Source of the DNA: an uncultured Eubacteriales bacterium
Lineage (GTDB): Bacteria > Bacillota > Clostridia > Oscillospirales > CAG-382
NCBI GenBank assembly: GCA_934479825.1
Contig: CAKSOW010000023.1
Coordinates: forward strand, 1 to 44,633
Length of the DNA: 44,633 nucleotides
Direction: 5' to 3'
Below are positions 8,597 to 16,890 of the stretch, in pieces. Within the stretch, counting starts at the first letter, position 1, and each line of letters starts with the position of its first letter. The notes beneath the pieces are model-generated. The model saw only the letters and a program-made list of their open reading frames with translations. It had not been told where the DNA came from and did no database searches. The position numbers and the translations under genes are program-made.

Positions 8597-8630
8597 AAAA
8601 GAGGTTTGCCATTCGGCAAACCTCTTTTTT
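8597..8630. terminator. Bidirectional terminator between convergent genes
   Basis: Stem GAGGTTTGCC / GGCAAACCTC with loop ATTC, preceded by AAAA and followed by TTTTTT. It can therefore end transcription from the 8230-8514 gene on plus and from tepA on minus; it lies 83 bases after the former, but on minus the tepA stop is at 8641, upstream of it. Confidence 0.9.
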
Positions 8631-8640
8631 GCTTTTCCAT

Positions 8641-9456
8641 TTACCGGCACATGTCCTTCAAGGCGTCCATGGCCTCCGAAAGACTTCCTACCGCGTCGAT
8701 CAACCCTATGTCAACCGCCCGTATGCCGTCAATCACCGTGCCTACGTCCGCCGCAAGTTCATCCGTTTCCAACATCAATTCCCTAAACTCTTTTTCGGAA
8801 ACGTGTGAATTTTTTACGATAAAATCAACGATTCGTTCCTGCATGCGCATGAAATAAGTGAACGTCTGCGGCACGCCGATAACCAGTCCGTTCATGCGCA
8901 CCGGATGGATGGTCATGGTAGCTGACGGCACGATAAACGATTTTTTTGCGCAGACCGCCAGCGGCACGCCAATCGAATGCCCGCCGCCGAGAACCAGCGA
9001 CACTGTCGGTTTTTTCATGCCTGAAATCAATTCGGCAATGGCAAGGCCTGCCTCCACATCGCCGCCGACCGTGTTGATGAGCACCAACAGTCCGTCGATC
9101 TCCGAGCTTTCCTCCACGCCCACAAGCTGGGGAATGACATGTTCATATTTCGTCGTTTTGGTTTGTCCCGACAAAAGATAATGTCCCTCGATCTGTCCGG
9201 CAATGACAAGCGAATGGATAGTCACATCGTCATGCTTCGTGGTAATACTGCCGCTATCGGAAATATTGCCGAACTGTAATTCCTGCTTTTTGGCCTGGCG
9301 GACCTCTTCGTCGGTTTCTTTCTTTTCCTTATCCTCGTTTTCGCCAAGTTCGCCGGTTTCTTCTCTTTTTTCCGTATCGTTCTTATCGGTATCCTGCTGT
9401 GCGCCTTTCTTTGCATACGGGTTTTCATATAACCCTTTTCGTGTGTCCGTATTCAT
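8641..9456 (-). CDS. tepA: ClpP-family serine protease, TepA-like
   Basis: Member of the ClpP/crotonase-fold family of translocation-enhancing protein TepA of Bacillus, a cytoplasmic serine peptidase linked to protein export. 271 residues from the ATG at 9456, which has AGTCAGGAG 8 bases upstream; the frame stays open to 9567, but that part reads through the neighbouring repeat. The ClpP core begins near residue 65: LVIAGQIEGHYLLSGQ, then DGLLVLINTVGGDVEAGLAIAE. The nucleophile is the serine of GGGHSIGVPLAV, and the catalytic histidine is probably in TIHPVRMNG. The first 60 residues are a highly charged Lys/Glu/Asp-rich tail, expected to be disordered. It is a single-gene unit facing ireB. 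Confidence 0.88.
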   Translation of the reverse strand: MNTDTRKGLYENPYAKKGAQQDTDKNDTEKREETGELGENEDKEKKETDEEVRQAKKQELQFGNISDSGSITTKHDDVTIHSLVIAGQIEGHYLLSGQTKTTKYEHVIPQLVGVEESSEIDGLLVLINTVGGDVEAGLAIAELISGMKKPTVSLVLGGGHSIGVPLAVCAKKSFIVPSATMTIHPVRMNGLVIGVPQTFTYFMRMQERIVDFIVKNSHVSEKEFRELMLETDELAADVGTVIDGIRAVDIGLIDAVGSLSEAMDALKDMCR

Positions 9457-9533
9457 ATGATCGACTCCTGACTTTTTGTCTTTTTCCAATAGTATTTCCC
9501 TACAAAAAATCAATATGCAAAAGGCTGAGTTAA

Positions 9534-9802
9534 ATGCAAGGGCTGCTCGCCCTTGCGACCTCGCCAACTTTTCTTAAAAGAAAAGTTGGACAAAAGAATT
9601 TCGTTTTTGCACATGACGATTGAAATACTTCAATCGTCATGTGCCTCTTTTATGGCAGAGTCCCGTAACGCCCGATTTTATGCAAGGGCTGCTCGCCCTT
9701 GCAACCCCCGCCAACTTTTCTTAAAAGAAAAGTTGGACAAAAGAATTTCGTTTTTGCACATGACGATTGAAATACTTCAATCGTCATGTGCCTTTTTATG
9801 GC
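9534..9802. repeat. Two tandem 123-bp three-hairpin repeat units (family 2)
   Basis: Unit 1 is 9534-9656 and unit 2 is 9680-9802; they are nearly identical. Each holds, in order, GCAAGGG-CTGCTCG-CCCTTGC, CAACTTTTC-TTAAAA-GAAAAGTTG, and a perfect 16-bp stem GCACATGACGATTGAA / TTCAATCGTCATGTGC with loop ATAC. A third, divergent unit occurs at 31805-31870. The open frames that cross it are by-products of the repeat. Confidence 0.9.
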
Positions 9803-9895
9803 GAAGGTTTCATGGCTATTTGGAAAATGTCCGCTTTTTCTGAAAATGCCGGGAAATGTGTTATTTTGAAATTCCGCGGCTTGGGTACAAAAGCC

Positions 9896-9925
9896 AAGAA
9901 CCGCAGGGACTAACCTGCGGTTCTT
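9896..9925 (-). terminator. Terminator hairpin downstream of mntP
   Basis: A perfect 12-bp stem AAGAACCGCAGG / CCTGCGGTTCTT with a 6-base loop, 23 bases after the mntP stop. The T run on the minus side is short and interrupted. Confidence 0.7.
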
Positions 9926-9948
9926 TTGAAAATACGGCGATTTTTGTT

Positions 9949-10533
9949 TTATATCATTTTACCCAAGAATTCCCATACGCCCAAGTGTTCAAACAGGATA
10001 TTGCATCCAATGAGAATCAGAATGATACCTCCGACAAGCTCGGCGCGCGATTTATAGCGTGTGCCGAAGACGTTGCCGATTTTAAGGCCAATTGCCGAGA
10101 TCACAAACGTTGTCAAGCCAATGATTGCAATGGAGGACCAGATATTCACGTCGGACAAAAGCGCAAGTGTGATTCCGACCGCCAATGCGTCGATACTGGT
10201 TGCAAGCGCTAAAAGAAGCATATTTTTGAACGCGAACGACGCGTCGGCCGGTTCTTCGTCTTTGGAAAGCGCTTCATGGATCATGTTGCCGCCGATATAG
10301 ACCAAAAGTCCGAAAGCGATCCAATGGTCATAGTTTACGATGTATTTTTCAAACAACGTACCCAAAAAGTAGCCGACAAGCGGCATAAGCGCCTGAAAGC
10401 CGCCAAACCATGCGCCGATGATGAGATAATGCTTTGTCTTTATCCGGCGCGTCGCAAGCCCCTTACAGACGGACACGGCAAAAGCGTCCATGGAAAGTCC
10501 GACCGCCAAGAGCAGTAATTCCGCAAGTCCCAT
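9949..10533 (-). CDS. mntP: Manganese efflux pump MntP
   Basis: Exports Mn(II) across the cytoplasmic membrane and so protects from manganese excess. 194 residues with six predicted helices in two repeats of three; the paired metal-binding motifs are LSMDAFAVSVCKG (residues 14-26) and TSIDALAVGITLA (about 116-128). The start, ATG at 10533, has CTTGGAGAAAC upstream. It has its own promoter overlapping the end of the upstream exporter gene. In many bacteria mntP is controlled by a yybP-ykoY riboswitch; the leader here is only about 70 bases and I see no such fold. Confidence 0.93.
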   Translation of the reverse strand: MGLAELLLLAVGLSMDAFAVSVCKGLATRRIKTKHYLIIGAWFGGFQALMPLVGYFLGTLFEKYIVNYDHWIAFGLLVYIGGNMIHEALSKDEEPADASFAFKNMLLLALATSIDALAVGITLALLSDVNIWSSIAIIGLTTFVISAIGLKIGNVFGTRYKSRAELVGGIILILIGCNILFEHLGVWEFLGKMI

Positions 10534-10606
10534 TGTTTCTCCAAGCCTCGTTTTTTATAAGCATATTCACAAAATTCCGTATTTATGCGAAAAATCATAT
10601 TTTATT

Positions 10607-10635
10607 ATTATACTACCGCTTTTTGTATTTGTCAA
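10607..10635 (-). promoter_or_regulatory. Vegetative promoter of mntP
   Basis: On minus: consensus TTGACA (10635-10630), 17 bases, TATAAT (10612-10607). The -35 box overlaps the stop codon of the upstream exporter subunit. Confidence 0.88.
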
Positions 10636-12392
10636 GACGGATTGGCGCTGAACTGACTGTTATAAAGCGTATAATAAAAGCCGCCGCTTGCAAGAAGCTC
10701 CTCATGCGTCCCTTTTTCGATGATCTTTCCGTCGCGCATGACCAAGATGACCGACGCGGAACGAATGGTTGAAAGCCGGTGCGCTACCACAAAGCTGGTT
10801 CGTCCCTCCATGAGTTTGTCAAACGCGGCCTGAATCTGCAATTCGGTGCGCGTATCGATGTTGGAGGTCGCTTCGTCCAAAATCAGCATCGGCGGCAAGG
10901 CAAGCATCACGCGCGTAATGCACAATAACTGCTTTTGTCCTTGGCTGATACTGTCCTCGTTCAAAACCGTGTCAAAGCCTTGGGGCAGACGGCGGATAAA
11001 GTCATAGCTGCGCGATTCCTTGGCCGCACGAACCATTTCTTCTTCGGTGGCATCGGGTTTTCCGAAACAGATATTCTCCCGAACCGTGCCGCGTTTGATC
11101 CAGGTATCCTGCAAGACCATACCGAAACTGCTGCGCAAAGCATGGCGCGAAAGCGTGTTGATGGGCGTTCCGTCAATGGAGATTTCGCCGCCGTCCACGT
11201 CGTAGAAACGCATAAGCAGATTGATAAAGGTCGTTTTTCCGCAGCCGGTCGGCCCGACAATTGCCACGCGCATACCCGGTTCGACGTGCAGATTGAAATG
11301 TTCAATAAGGCTTACATTTTTATCATAGCTGAATTTTACATCTTCGATATCCACTTCGCCGCGCACGTTTTCCAGCGTTCCGGTTTCTTCTGTTTCTACC
11401 GGCTCTTCCAAAAGCTCGAAAATACGCGAGGCGCACGCAAGCGCATTCTGCATTTCCGTGATGACAGAGCTGATGTCGTTGAACGGTTTCATATATTGGT
11501 TGGCATATGAGAGCAACACGGAAAGTCCGCCGACCGTTAAGCCGCCGCTCAAAATGATAAACGTTCCGACAAGCGCCACGACCGCATAAATGATATTATT
11601 GACAAAGCGTGTGGACGGATTGGTAAGACTGCTGTAAAAGACAGCCTTCAAACTGCAATCGGCCAGTTCCTTGTTGACGCCGGCAAACCGGGCGGAGGCT
11701 TTGTCCTCATAGCCGAAATCGTGCACGATCTTCTGTCCGCCGATCATTTCCTCAATGAGAGCCGTCTGACGGCCGCGCACTTCGCTTTGCTTGCGGAACA
11801 TATGATAAGAGCGCGACGAAACGAATTTTGCCACCAAAAAGCTAAGCGGCGTCAACAGCATGACAAGAAGGGAAATCCACACGTTTTTGGAAAACATGAA
11901 AACAAGCGTCACGGCAATTGTCACCACGCCGGAAAACAGCTGTGTAAAGCCGAGAAGCAAGCCGTCTGAAAGCGTCGAAGTGTCGGCAATGACGCGGCTG
12001 ACAATATCGCCGGTGCTGTGGGAATCCAGATAGGAAAGCGGCAGTTTCTGAATGCGCTTGATAGCATCCGAACGCAAATCCTCCACAACATGATACGTCA
12101 TGCGGTTGTTGATGAGATTCATCACATACGCCGCAAGAGCCGAAAGCGCGGCGGCAAAAATAATGCGCGCCAGATAATAGCCGACCGTTTCAAAATTGAC
12201 GTTTCCTTTTTCAATAATGCCGTCAATGGCTGAACCGAATAAGATTGGCACATACAGCTGTAAGACCACCGAAATGCCGGCAAGCACAATGCTTCCGACC
12301 AACATAAGGCGGTACTTGGCAATTTGTGCAAGCAGTTTGGAAAGGGTATTTTTGTTGTCGGACAGGCTCATTTTTTTGTTTTTATTCTTCAT
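10632..12392 (-). CDS. Heterodimeric ABC exporter, subunit with intact catalytic glutamate
   Basis: Half-transporter of the multidrug/lipid exporter type: six transmembrane helices (about residues 20-310) fused to an ATPase domain. 586 residues from ATG 12392, which has AAAGGAGGG upstream and overlaps the partner gene by 11 bases. Walker A is GPTGCGKTT, Walker B LILDEATSNID with catalytic Glu, and the switch His is in FVVAHRLSTI. The signature is altered to ISQGQKQ instead of LSGGQ. Together with the defects in its partner this is the pattern of a heterodimer with one degenerate and one active ATP site (as in TM287/288 and BmrCD). Substrate unknown. Confidence 0.92.
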   Translation of the reverse strand: MKNKNKKMSLSDNKNTLSKLLAQIAKYRLMLVGSIVLAGISVVLQLYVPILFGSAIDGIIEKGNVNFETVGYYLARIIFAAALSALAAYVMNLINNRMTYHVVEDLRSDAIKRIQKLPLSYLDSHSTGDIVSRVIADTSTLSDGLLLGFTQLFSGVVTIAVTLVFMFSKNVWISLLVMLLTPLSFLVAKFVSSRSYHMFRKQSEVRGRQTALIEEMIGGQKIVHDFGYEDKASARFAGVNKELADCSLKAVFYSSLTNPSTRFVNNIIYAVVALVGTFIILSGGLTVGGLSVLLSYANQYMKPFNDISSVITEMQNALACASRIFELLEEPVETEETGTLENVRGEVDIEDVKFSYDKNVSLIEHFNLHVEPGMRVAIVGPTGCGKTTFINLLMRFYDVDGGEISIDGTPINTLSRHALRSSFGMVLQDTWIKRGTVRENICFGKPDATEEEMVRAAKESRSYDFIRRLPQGFDTVLNEDSISQGQKQLLCITRVMLALPPMLILDEATSNIDTRTELQIQAAFDKLMEGRTSFVVAHRLSTIRSASVILVMRDGKIIEKGTHEELLASGGFYYTLYNSQFSANPS

Positions 12393-14175
12393 GGCCGACG
12401 CCCTCCTTTCCGTTTTTTTCAAAAGCGGCGCGTTCCTCGGGGAACTGTGAGAAATAAATCTCACGGTAAGTTTCGCAGGTTTTCATAAGCTCTTCATGTG
12501 TGCCGCTGCCGACCAGATGTCCGTTATCCAAAGCCAAGATCCGGTCTGCGTCGCGGATTCCGGCGATGCGTTGGGATACAAGGAACGTGGTTACGCCGGA
12601 GAGAGAGGAAATGGCTTTCCGCAGTGCGGCGTCGGTGGCAAAGTCAAGCGCACTGGAACTGTCGTCCAAAATTAGGATTTCGGGATTCTTAACCAAAGTC
12701 CGGGCAATCGAAAGACGCTGTTTCTGACCGCCGGACAGGTTGCCGCCGTTCTGTTCCAGCTTGAAATCCAGTTTTCCGGGTTTGGCTTGCACAACATCCG
12801 CCGCCTGTGCAACGGTCAGCGCGTCCCACAGCGTCTTATCGTCGGCGTTCGGATTGCCCCAAAGGAGATTTTCGCGGATCGTTCCCTTGAAAAGGCGCGA
12901 GCGTTGGGCAACCGTACCGACTTTGCCGCAAAGCGCGTCACGCGAATAGTCGCGCGTATTTTTGCCGTCCACATAGACCGTGCCTTCTGTCGCGTCATAG
13001 GAACGGGGAATAAGGCTGACAAGCGTCGATTTACCGCTGCCCGTACCGCCGATAATGCCGATGGTTTCGCCTTTTCGGGCAATGAAAGAAATATCGGTGA
13101 GGCTGGGTGCGCCGGCGTTTTTATAAGTAAACGTAACATGGTCGAAACACACAGCACTGTTTTGGGCTCCGTCGGAAAGCGTATCGTCGATCACATTTAC
13201 CGTTTCGGCCGGGTAGCTCATATCGTTTTTCTCGTCCAAGACCGCCGCCACGCGCTCTGCGCAGGCGATGGATTTATTGAGCGTGATAATGAGAGAGGCA
13301 AGCTTGACAAGTTCAACGATCATTTGCAGCATGTAGTTGTACAGCGCCACTGTCTGTCCTTGCTGCATGGAGCCAAGGTTTACCTGAATGGCAGAGGTAT
13401 GAATGAGAGCCACGGCGGCAAGATTGATAAGCACATAAGTTGCCGGATTGAGGAGTGCGGACAGCCGTCCGACAAACTCGTTCAACCGGGTCAGTTCGCG
13501 GTTGCCCTCCTCGAATTCTTTTACCGAATGTTCTTCGCGGCAAAAGGCGCGGATGACGCGCACGCCGGTCAGGTTTTCGCGCGTCAGGCCGGTTACGCGG
13601 TCAAGACCGGACTGCGCCTTGCGGAAAAGCGGAATGCTGACCGCCATGATAAAATAAATAACAGCAAACAGAATCGGAATGGTAACGGCAAAAACAAGCG
13701 CACAGCGCACATTGATCGTAAAAGCCATGACCATGGAGCCAAGCACGATAAACGGGCTCCGGATCAACAGTCTTAGCGCCATATTCAAGCCGTTCTGCAC
13801 TTGGTTGACATCGTCGGAAAGGCGTGTGATGAGCGAATCCGAACCGAGTGCGTCAAGCGAGGAAAACGAAAGGCTCTGGATATGGTCAAACAGCTGTTGC
13901 CGGAGATCGGCGGCAAAGCCGACGCTTGCCTTGGCGGCAAAAAACTGTGCTGTGACGGTACAGGTAAGTCCCACAGCGGCCATGACCAACAGCAGGAAAA
14001 AGCAACGCACGATATACGGTTTATCGCCGTTTGCCACGCCGACATCGATCATTTTTGCGACAAAGACCGGCACAAGCAGGTCAAACACGACCTCCAAGAA
14101 TTTGAAGGTAGGGGCGAGAGCGCTGTCGGTAGCGTGTTTTTTTAACGCCGGGGACAGGCTTTTGAGTTTTTTCAA
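12382..14175 (-). CDS. Heterodimeric ABC exporter, subunit with degenerate Walker B
   Basis: Partner half-transporter, 597 residues, six N-terminal helices plus ATPase domain. Walker A is GGTGSGKST and the signature is canonical LSGGQKQRLSIART, but Walker B reads ILILDDSSSALD, with Asp where the catalytic Glu is expected, and the switch histidine is Gln (FLVSQRIAGI). Its Walker site would pair with the altered ISQGQ signature of the partner, so all three defects fall in the same composite site. I choose TTG at 14175 because GGAG lies 9 bases before it; a TTG at 14181 would be only 3 bases from it. First gene of a two-gene operon. Confidence 0.92.
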   Translation of the reverse strand: MKKLKSLSPALKKHATDSALAPTFKFLEVVFDLLVPVFVAKMIDVGVANGDKPYIVRCFFLLLVMAAVGLTCTVTAQFFAAKASVGFAADLRQQLFDHIQSLSFSSLDALGSDSLITRLSDDVNQVQNGLNMALRLLIRSPFIVLGSMVMAFTINVRCALVFAVTIPILFAVIYFIMAVSIPLFRKAQSGLDRVTGLTRENLTGVRVIRAFCREEHSVKEFEEGNRELTRLNEFVGRLSALLNPATYVLINLAAVALIHTSAIQVNLGSMQQGQTVALYNYMLQMIVELVKLASLIITLNKSIACAERVAAVLDEKNDMSYPAETVNVIDDTLSDGAQNSAVCFDHVTFTYKNAGAPSLTDISFIARKGETIGIIGGTGSGKSTLVSLIPRSYDATEGTVYVDGKNTRDYSRDALCGKVGTVAQRSRLFKGTIRENLLWGNPNADDKTLWDALTVAQAADVVQAKPGKLDFKLEQNGGNLSGGQKQRLSIARTLVKNPEILILDDSSSALDFATDAALRKAISSLSGVTTFLVSQRIAGIRDADRILALDNGHLVGSGTHEELMKTCETYREIYFSQFPEERAAFEKNGKEGVGHEE

Positions 14176-14206
14176 GTCCAATCACTCCGTTTTTCTGATT
14201 TATAAT

Positions 14207-14235
14207 AGTATACCCTATTTTGACAGAAATGTAAA
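14207..14235 (-). promoter_or_regulatory. Vegetative promoter of the ABC exporter operon
   Basis: On minus: TTTACA (14235-14230), 17 bases, TATACT (14212-14207), about 30 bases before the TTG start. Confidence 0.8.
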
Positions 14236-14369
14236 GTATTGTTTTTGTATATAATCATAGCACAATATCGCGAATTTGTCAAAAAGGCAAGGAGCGGGCA
14301 TATTCCGGAAAATCCTGCATATCATAGTAGCGGAAAAAACAAAAAGAAAAACGGGAAAGGAACGAATGT

Positions 14370-14810
14370 ATGTCACCGAAACGAAAGAAAGGCGAAAGAG
14401 TGCAGATACCGCTTGCCAAGGCGCTTGCGGCCGGGACGCTTGCCGGGGGATTGGTCTGGATCATTCTGCTTATCGGGTTATCCGTATTGATTGTGAAGAG
14501 TACCGAGCCGGAAAAACTAATTTTACCGTGTGTCTTTTTACTGGCGGCGTGTGCGGCGGTTTGTTCGGGGGCGGTTTGTGCGCGTTTGGCCGGAGCAGGA
14601 ATTCTTATGCCGGGGCTTGCGGCAGGGGTACTTTTATTAGCGGTTGTATGGGTTTTATCGCTTGCGTTTGCTTATGGAACGAGCGGAGAGGTTTCTTTAC
14701 CGCTCAAACTATTGTTATGCGGAGAATTTCCGCTGTTTTCCTTGGTGGGAGCGCGGTTCACGGCGGCACGGGGCGCCAAGCCGAGGTCTTTCCGCAAGGC
14801 TGTGCGATAA
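14370..14810 (+). CDS. Small membrane protein, possible TIGR04086/YrzE family
   Basis: 146 residues, four hydrophobic helices (about 18-42, 50-70, 75-98, 105-122) with short basic ends: MSPKRKKGERVQ at the start and RGAKPRSFRKAVR at the end. Length, topology and the GLVWIILLIGLSVLI first helix fit the four-helix YrzE/TIGR04086 group of Bacillota, whose function is not established. Start ATG has GGAAAGGAA upstream. It stands alone between a divergent exporter operon and a strong terminator. Confidence 0.75.
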   Translation: MSPKRKKGERVQIPLAKALAAGTLAGGLVWIILLIGLSVLIVKSTEPEKLILPCVFLLAACAAVCSGAVCARLAGAGILMPGLAAGVLLLAVVWVLSLAFAYGTSGEVSLPLKLLLCGEFPLFSLVGARFTAARGAKPRSFRKAVR

Positions 14811-14842
14811 AAAACGGGAAAGCTTAGCTTTCCCGTTTTTTA
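14809..14842 (+). terminator. Rho-independent terminator
   Basis: A perfect stem AAAAAACGGGAAAGC / GCTTTCCCGTTTTTT with loop TTA; it starts within the stop codon of the 14370-14810 gene. Confidence 0.93.
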
Positions 14843-15236
14843 CGGTTGTCTTTCGGAGGGCCCGGAAAGGGAGCATTCAGGGAAATTTTCCTTTTTCAGA
14901 AAATTTCCCGAAGGGGCGGTTTGGGGTGCTTTTCGGTTCTCGAAAAGCCCGATAAAGAGAGGTTTTTGCGTTACTTTTTGCTTTTAGCAAAAAGAACCAA
15001 AAGGACGATTTTCTGTTACTTTTTGCACGCCGCAAAAAGTAACAGAAAACCGTCCCCTACTTGCTTTTCGCGAAACGAAAAGCACTCTTTCCGGGCTTTT
15101 CCGGAAAAGAAAAGCCCTCCCAAATGCCTCTTTTGTTACTTTCCGAAAAGTAACAACGGCTCCCCAGCCGCCCCTAACGGGGCGGCAAACTCACGCTTCG
15201 CGTGAGAACAGGCAGGCGGCACGGCCGCCTTTTTTA
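14843..15236. repeat. Island 1: hairpin array plus cassette A, no core
   Basis: Gene-free. Hairpins in order: GGGAAATTTTC ... GAAAATTTCCC (from 14878), a CTTTTCG/CGAAAAG stem, a mismatched GTTACTTTTTGC ... GCAAAAAGAACC stem, a perfect GTTACTTTTTGC-ACGCC-GCAAAAAGTAAC stem (15015-15043), CTTTTCGCGAAACGAAAAG, GGGCTTTTC ... GAAAAGCCC, GTTACTTTCCGAAAAGTAAC. Cassette A occupies 15155-15232 and its GGCGGC-ACG-GCCGCC hairpin with T run directly abuts the gerAB stop codon. The core present in the other islands is absent here. Confidence 0.85.
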
Positions 15237-16292
15237 TGTTCCCCTGTACTTCTCCGCGTACAGCGGAAAACATAATAAAGCCGCTAAACAAAAAATGCCA
15301 AGTACGGCATAATCGACACCCACCGCTCCGGTTTTCTGCCGCAAAAAATAAAACCCGATACATAACACCGCAAGCACCGCCGCAAAAAGGCCGCATACCG
15401 TCCTGTGCCGGTAGCTTGTCCCAAAAGCATTGCGCAGCGTGTACATTAAACACGTTAAATAAACGCTGATTTTGACAATGCTGGCAAATGTCCCCATAAA
15501 AACACTGATCTCCGGCAGATCAAAAAGCGGTACCAAGCGGATTGCCGCCAAATCCGGACTGGCGGCCGCCGCGGCCATTTTTTCGCCGAATAAGAGCAGA
15601 TTCTTGAACAAATTTGCTCCCGATACCAAAACAAACAGCGCCGCTCCGTGAAAAAACGCCCGTGGCGTAACAGCTCTCGTCTCTTTGCTTTCCCGGTCAC
15701 ACAAAACCACCGCCAAAAACACCATGTCCAAACACATATACGCCGTTTCCGCCAAAAGCGGTACAAGTCCGTTTACGGTAAAGCCTTTTAACGGCGATAC
15801 AAGGGGAAACACCTTTTTTGTTTCAAAAAACGCAAAGAACCCGAAAAACGTCCAAACGGCAAACGGCACTGCCGTCAGAAAAGCAAAACCGCTCACACTC
15901 AATCGGCCGCGTGAAGCGCATAAAAGCGCACATCCGATACACCCTGCCCCTGCGCTTATTATGACAAACAGCGTTCCGTAATCGGCTGAAAAATACTCAA
16001 GCGAAAAAATAAAGCGCATTGCCATGGAGGCGGAAAAGATGAGGGCAAGCATGCATAAAAAGACCGCCAACAGTCCCGACGGCGCCCGTGTGCCCCGGTC
16101 GGTATGACCGGCAAAAAAGCGGCCGCAGAAATACGAAAAGGCAAGCACTGCGCCGCCGCTTACCAAAAAGCCGAGCACCGGCACGCCGCAGGCAAAAAAC
16201 GGTTTGCGCAAAACCGTTCCGGCATATAAATAGGCAAATGTCACAAGGGTATACGAGACCGACAAATTTCCGGCCTTACGCGTTTTTTTCAT
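15234..16292 (-). CDS. gerAB: Spore germination permease, GerAB family (divergent)
   Basis: The membrane subunit thought to bind the germinant in GerA-type receptors of the spore inner membrane. 352 residues with about ten hydrophobic helices, as in the APC-related GerAB family. I infer the identity from topology, length and operon position behind gerAA and the GerAC-like gene; the primary sequence is divergent, with YTLVTFAYLYAG in helix 1 and LPEISVFMGTFASIVKISVYL near helix 8 as the most family-like parts. Start ATG has AAGGGGAAAG upstream. Last gene of the operon; its stop lies against cassette A of island 1, which probably serves as its terminator. Confidence 0.75.
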   Translation of the reverse strand: MKKTRKAGNLSVSYTLVTFAYLYAGTVLRKPFFACGVPVLGFLVSGGAVLAFSYFCGRFFAGHTDRGTRAPSGLLAVFLCMLALIFSASMAMRFIFSLEYFSADYGTLFVIISAGAGCIGCALLCASRGRLSVSGFAFLTAVPFAVWTFFGFFAFFETKKVFPLVSPLKGFTVNGLVPLLAETAYMCLDMVFLAVVLCDRESKETRAVTPRAFFHGAALFVLVSGANLFKNLLLFGEKMAAAAASPDLAAIRLVPLFDLPEISVFMGTFASIVKISVYLTCLMYTLRNAFGTSYRHRTVCGLFAAVLAVLCIGFYFLRQKTGAVGVDYAVLGIFCLAALLCFPLYAEKYRGT

Positions 16293-16339
16293 GTTCTTTC
16301 CCCTTTTGTCGGTAATCGTTAAGTTTTATCGGTACAGAA

Positions 16340-16888
16340 TTACGTTTCACCCCGTACATAGACCTTTAACGGCAAAGACGGCGAATCCAACAAATAAAGC
16401 GCCGCGGCAAAGCGATCTTCCTCGTTGAGCGTTTCGCCCCAAATATATCTTTCCAATGTTCCGGTATATACGTCGGCTTGATCGGCAAAGAAAGCGTCAA
16501 ACGCAGCTTTGGGCGTTTTGCCGCCGTATACGAGGACCTGCCCTGCCGTTTGGGTCCTGCCGGAATCCGCCTGGCCTGCCGCGTTCTTTCCGGAATCCGC
16601 AAAACCGGGGTTTTCGCCGGAGCTTTTTTCGCTTTCTGCGCCCTTTGCCGCACCGTCCGATGAATCCGAACCGGTCTCTTTTTTTCCGTCCAAAAACGTT
16701 TCCTCCGGTTCGCCGGTCACATACAGCATAAATCCGGCTTCATCCTTGTCAAGCTCAATCTCGTATACATAGAAAGTCGATTTGTCCGTATTTGCCGCAC
16801 AGCCGCAAAGCATAGCGGAAAAGAGAAAAAACATGCCAAAAACGGCCGCTCGCCGTGTAAACTGCTTGTAAATTCCGGTGCGTCTCAT
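16340..16888 (-). CDS. Shortened GerAC-like germination lipoprotein
   Basis: 182 residues. A signal peptide with lipobox MLCGC (lipid on Cys30) is followed by FYVYEIELDKDEAGFMLYVTGE, resembling the first strand pair of Ger(x)C proteins, then a Ser/Gly/Lys/Asp-rich low-complexity linker (about residues 68-112). The last part, GKTPKAAFDAFFADQADVYTGTLERYIWGETL followed by LYLLDSPSLPLKVYVRGE, matches the end of GerAC domain 1 (the sequence before and after IIGEEMA in the family). Full GerAC proteins have about 370-400 residues, so domains 2 and 3 are missing. Two bases separate it from gerAA, whose end contains its GGAGG site. Confidence 0.75.
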   Translation of the reverse strand: MRRTGIYKQFTRRAAVFGMFFLFSAMLCGCAANTDKSTFYVYEIELDKDEAGFMLYVTGEPEETFLDGKKETGSDSSDGAAKGAESEKSSGENPGFADSGKNAAGQADSGRTQTAGQVLVYGGKTPKAAFDAFFADQADVYTGTLERYIWGETLNEEDRFAAALYLLDSPSLPLKVYVRGET

Positions 16889-16890
16889 AT

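Noticed and set aside
9457..9567. N-terminal 37-codon extension of the TepA-like protein
   Set aside because: It enters the family 2 repeat; the ATG at 9456 has a good ribosome site and fits the family.
10534..10606. yybP-ykoY manganese riboswitch before mntP
   Set aside because: The leader is too short and lacks the conserved GGGGAGUA-type segments.
12787..13776. 329-codon open frame on plus opposite the ABC exporter
   Set aside because: It lies wholly within a well-supported ABC half-transporter and shows no family pattern.
14250..14255. TATAAT as promoter of the 14370 gene
   Set aside because: The -10 is good, but TTGACA lies 24 bases away and no other -35 box fits, so I leave the promoter uncalled.
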